DNA of 64,000 nt from Nissabacter sp. SGAir0207 (GTDB lineage: Bacteria > Pseudomonadota > Gammaproteobacteria > Enterobacterales > Enterobacteriaceae). The stretch spans positions 1-64,000 of the forward strand of contig NZ_CP028037.1 of the NCBI RefSeq assembly GCF_005491205.1, read 5' to 3'. This document shows, piece by piece, positions 63,605-64,000 of the stretch. Position numbers and translations under genes: made by a program. Every line of letters begins with the position of its first letter. Positions within the stretch are counted from its first letter, which is position 1. The notes below the pieces were generated by a model. That model saw only the letters and a program-made list of their open reading frames with translations, was not told where the DNA came from and ran no database searches.

Positions 63605-64000
63605 ATGTCTCTCGACGAACAACAACGCCGTTTCCGTGACGCGATGGCCAGCCTGCCCGCCGCCGTCAACATCGTCACCACCCAAGGCAGCGCCGGGCGC
63701 TGCGGCATCACCGCCACGGCGGTCTGCTCGGTTACCGACTCGCCGCCCACCGTGCTGATCTGCGTCAACCGCAAGAGCGCCATGAACCCGGTGTTTGAGC
63801 AGAATGGCCGGATGTGCATCAACGTGCTCAACCATGAGCAGGAGGAGATGGCGCGCCACTTCGCTGGCATGACCGAACTGCCGATGGAGCAGCGCTTCAC
63901 GCTGGAGGGGTGGCACGAGGGCGCGACCGGCCAGCCGGTGCTCGATCGCGCGCTGGCCAGCCTAGAGGGTGAGATCCAGCAGATCCAGCTTATCGGCACC
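63605..64000 (+). CDS. hpaC: HpaC, flavin reductase component (partial, runs off window)
   Basis: The first 132 codons of the NADH:flavin reductase that supplies FADH2 to HpaB. MSLDEQQRRFRDAMASLPAAVNIVTTQGSAGRCGITATAVCSVTDSPPTVLICVNRKSAMNPVFEQNGRMCINVLNHEQEEMARHFAG is typical HpaC (about 170 residues complete). AAGGGGG precedes the ATG, 9 bases after hpaB. The C-terminus is beyond the window. Confidence 0.95.
   Translation, partial: MSLDEQQRRFRDAMASLPAAVNIVTTQGSAGRCGITATAVCSVTDSPPTVLICVNRKSAMNPVFEQNGRMCINVLNHEQEEMARHFAGMTELPMEQRFTLEGWHEGATGQPVLDRALASLEGEIQQIQLIGT

Overview
The window is a GC-rich (visibly about 60% GC) chromosomal segment of a gamma-proteobacterium of the order Enterobacterales. 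The reasons are an eptA-basR-basS (pmrCAB) operon with a PmrA box, a complete hpaR/hpaGEDFHIXABC cluster in the order known from E. coli W and Klebsiella, enterobacterial-type DsdA, and BigA-like autotransporters. A Serratia-like or related Yersiniaceae/Pectobacteriaceae genus is plausible, but the species cannot be fixed from sequence alone. There are no rRNA or tRNA genes and no CRISPR array that I can see.

Layout. (1) 1-7405: a small alpha/beta hydrolase, D-serine dehydratase (dsdA), and a LysR regulator divergent from an MFS transporter-amidase-RidA-FAD amino acid dehydrogenase operon. Together these look like a D-amino acid or amino acid amide utilisation module. (2) 7402-12751: a membrane hypothetical, a two-component system preceded by a Fur-box-like site, a convergent CirA-type TonB-dependent receptor, and a small exported protein. 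(3) 12963-28197: three consecutive giant autotransporters (1581-1586 aa) of the BigA type. They have nearly identical beta-barrels, divergent beta-helix passengers and acidic Asp/Gly linkers of different repeat composition. (4) 28790-34581: four redox enzymes (FAD oxidoreductase, 2-hydroxyacid dehydrogenase, succinate-semialdehyde-type dehydrogenase, ProC-like reductase) and a convergent GlxA-type AraC regulator with a perfect CRP site upstream. (5) 35032-36663: a complete IS608-like IS200/IS605 element with divergent tnpA and tnpB, inserted exactly at the stop codon of a sugar porter gene. (6) 36660-41634: an inositol-like divergon (sugar porter; IolG-like dehydrogenase and TIM-barrel isomerase) with a perfect CRP site between the arms, and an AraC regulator. 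(7) 41698-47328: a tautomerase, an XRE/MmyB regulator divergent from a 14-TM MFS pump, a PhlF-like TetR repressor with a PhlF-type operator, a PhlG-like diacetylphloroglucinol hydrolase, and an ABM monooxygenase/ACT-like/ArsR operon. (8) 47397-50787: eptA-basR-basS. (9) 50920-64000: an aldehyde dehydrogenase and LuxR-type regulator, then the 4-hydroxyphenylacetate cluster, cut by the window end inside hpaC.

How the genes work together. The hpa genes convert 4-hydroxyphenylacetate to homoprotocatechuate (HpaBC), open and process the ring (HpaD, E, F, G, H), and release pyruvate and succinic semialdehyde (HpaI). HpaR, HpaA and probably CRP control them. The adjacent aldehyde dehydrogenase may supply arylacetic acids. 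The basRS/eptA operon modifies lipid A. The most unusual content is the self-contained PhlF-operator-PhlG module in a strain with no DAPG biosynthesis genes in view, the tandem BigA-like array, and an IS608-like TnpB whose canonical RuvC-II glutamate is replaced.
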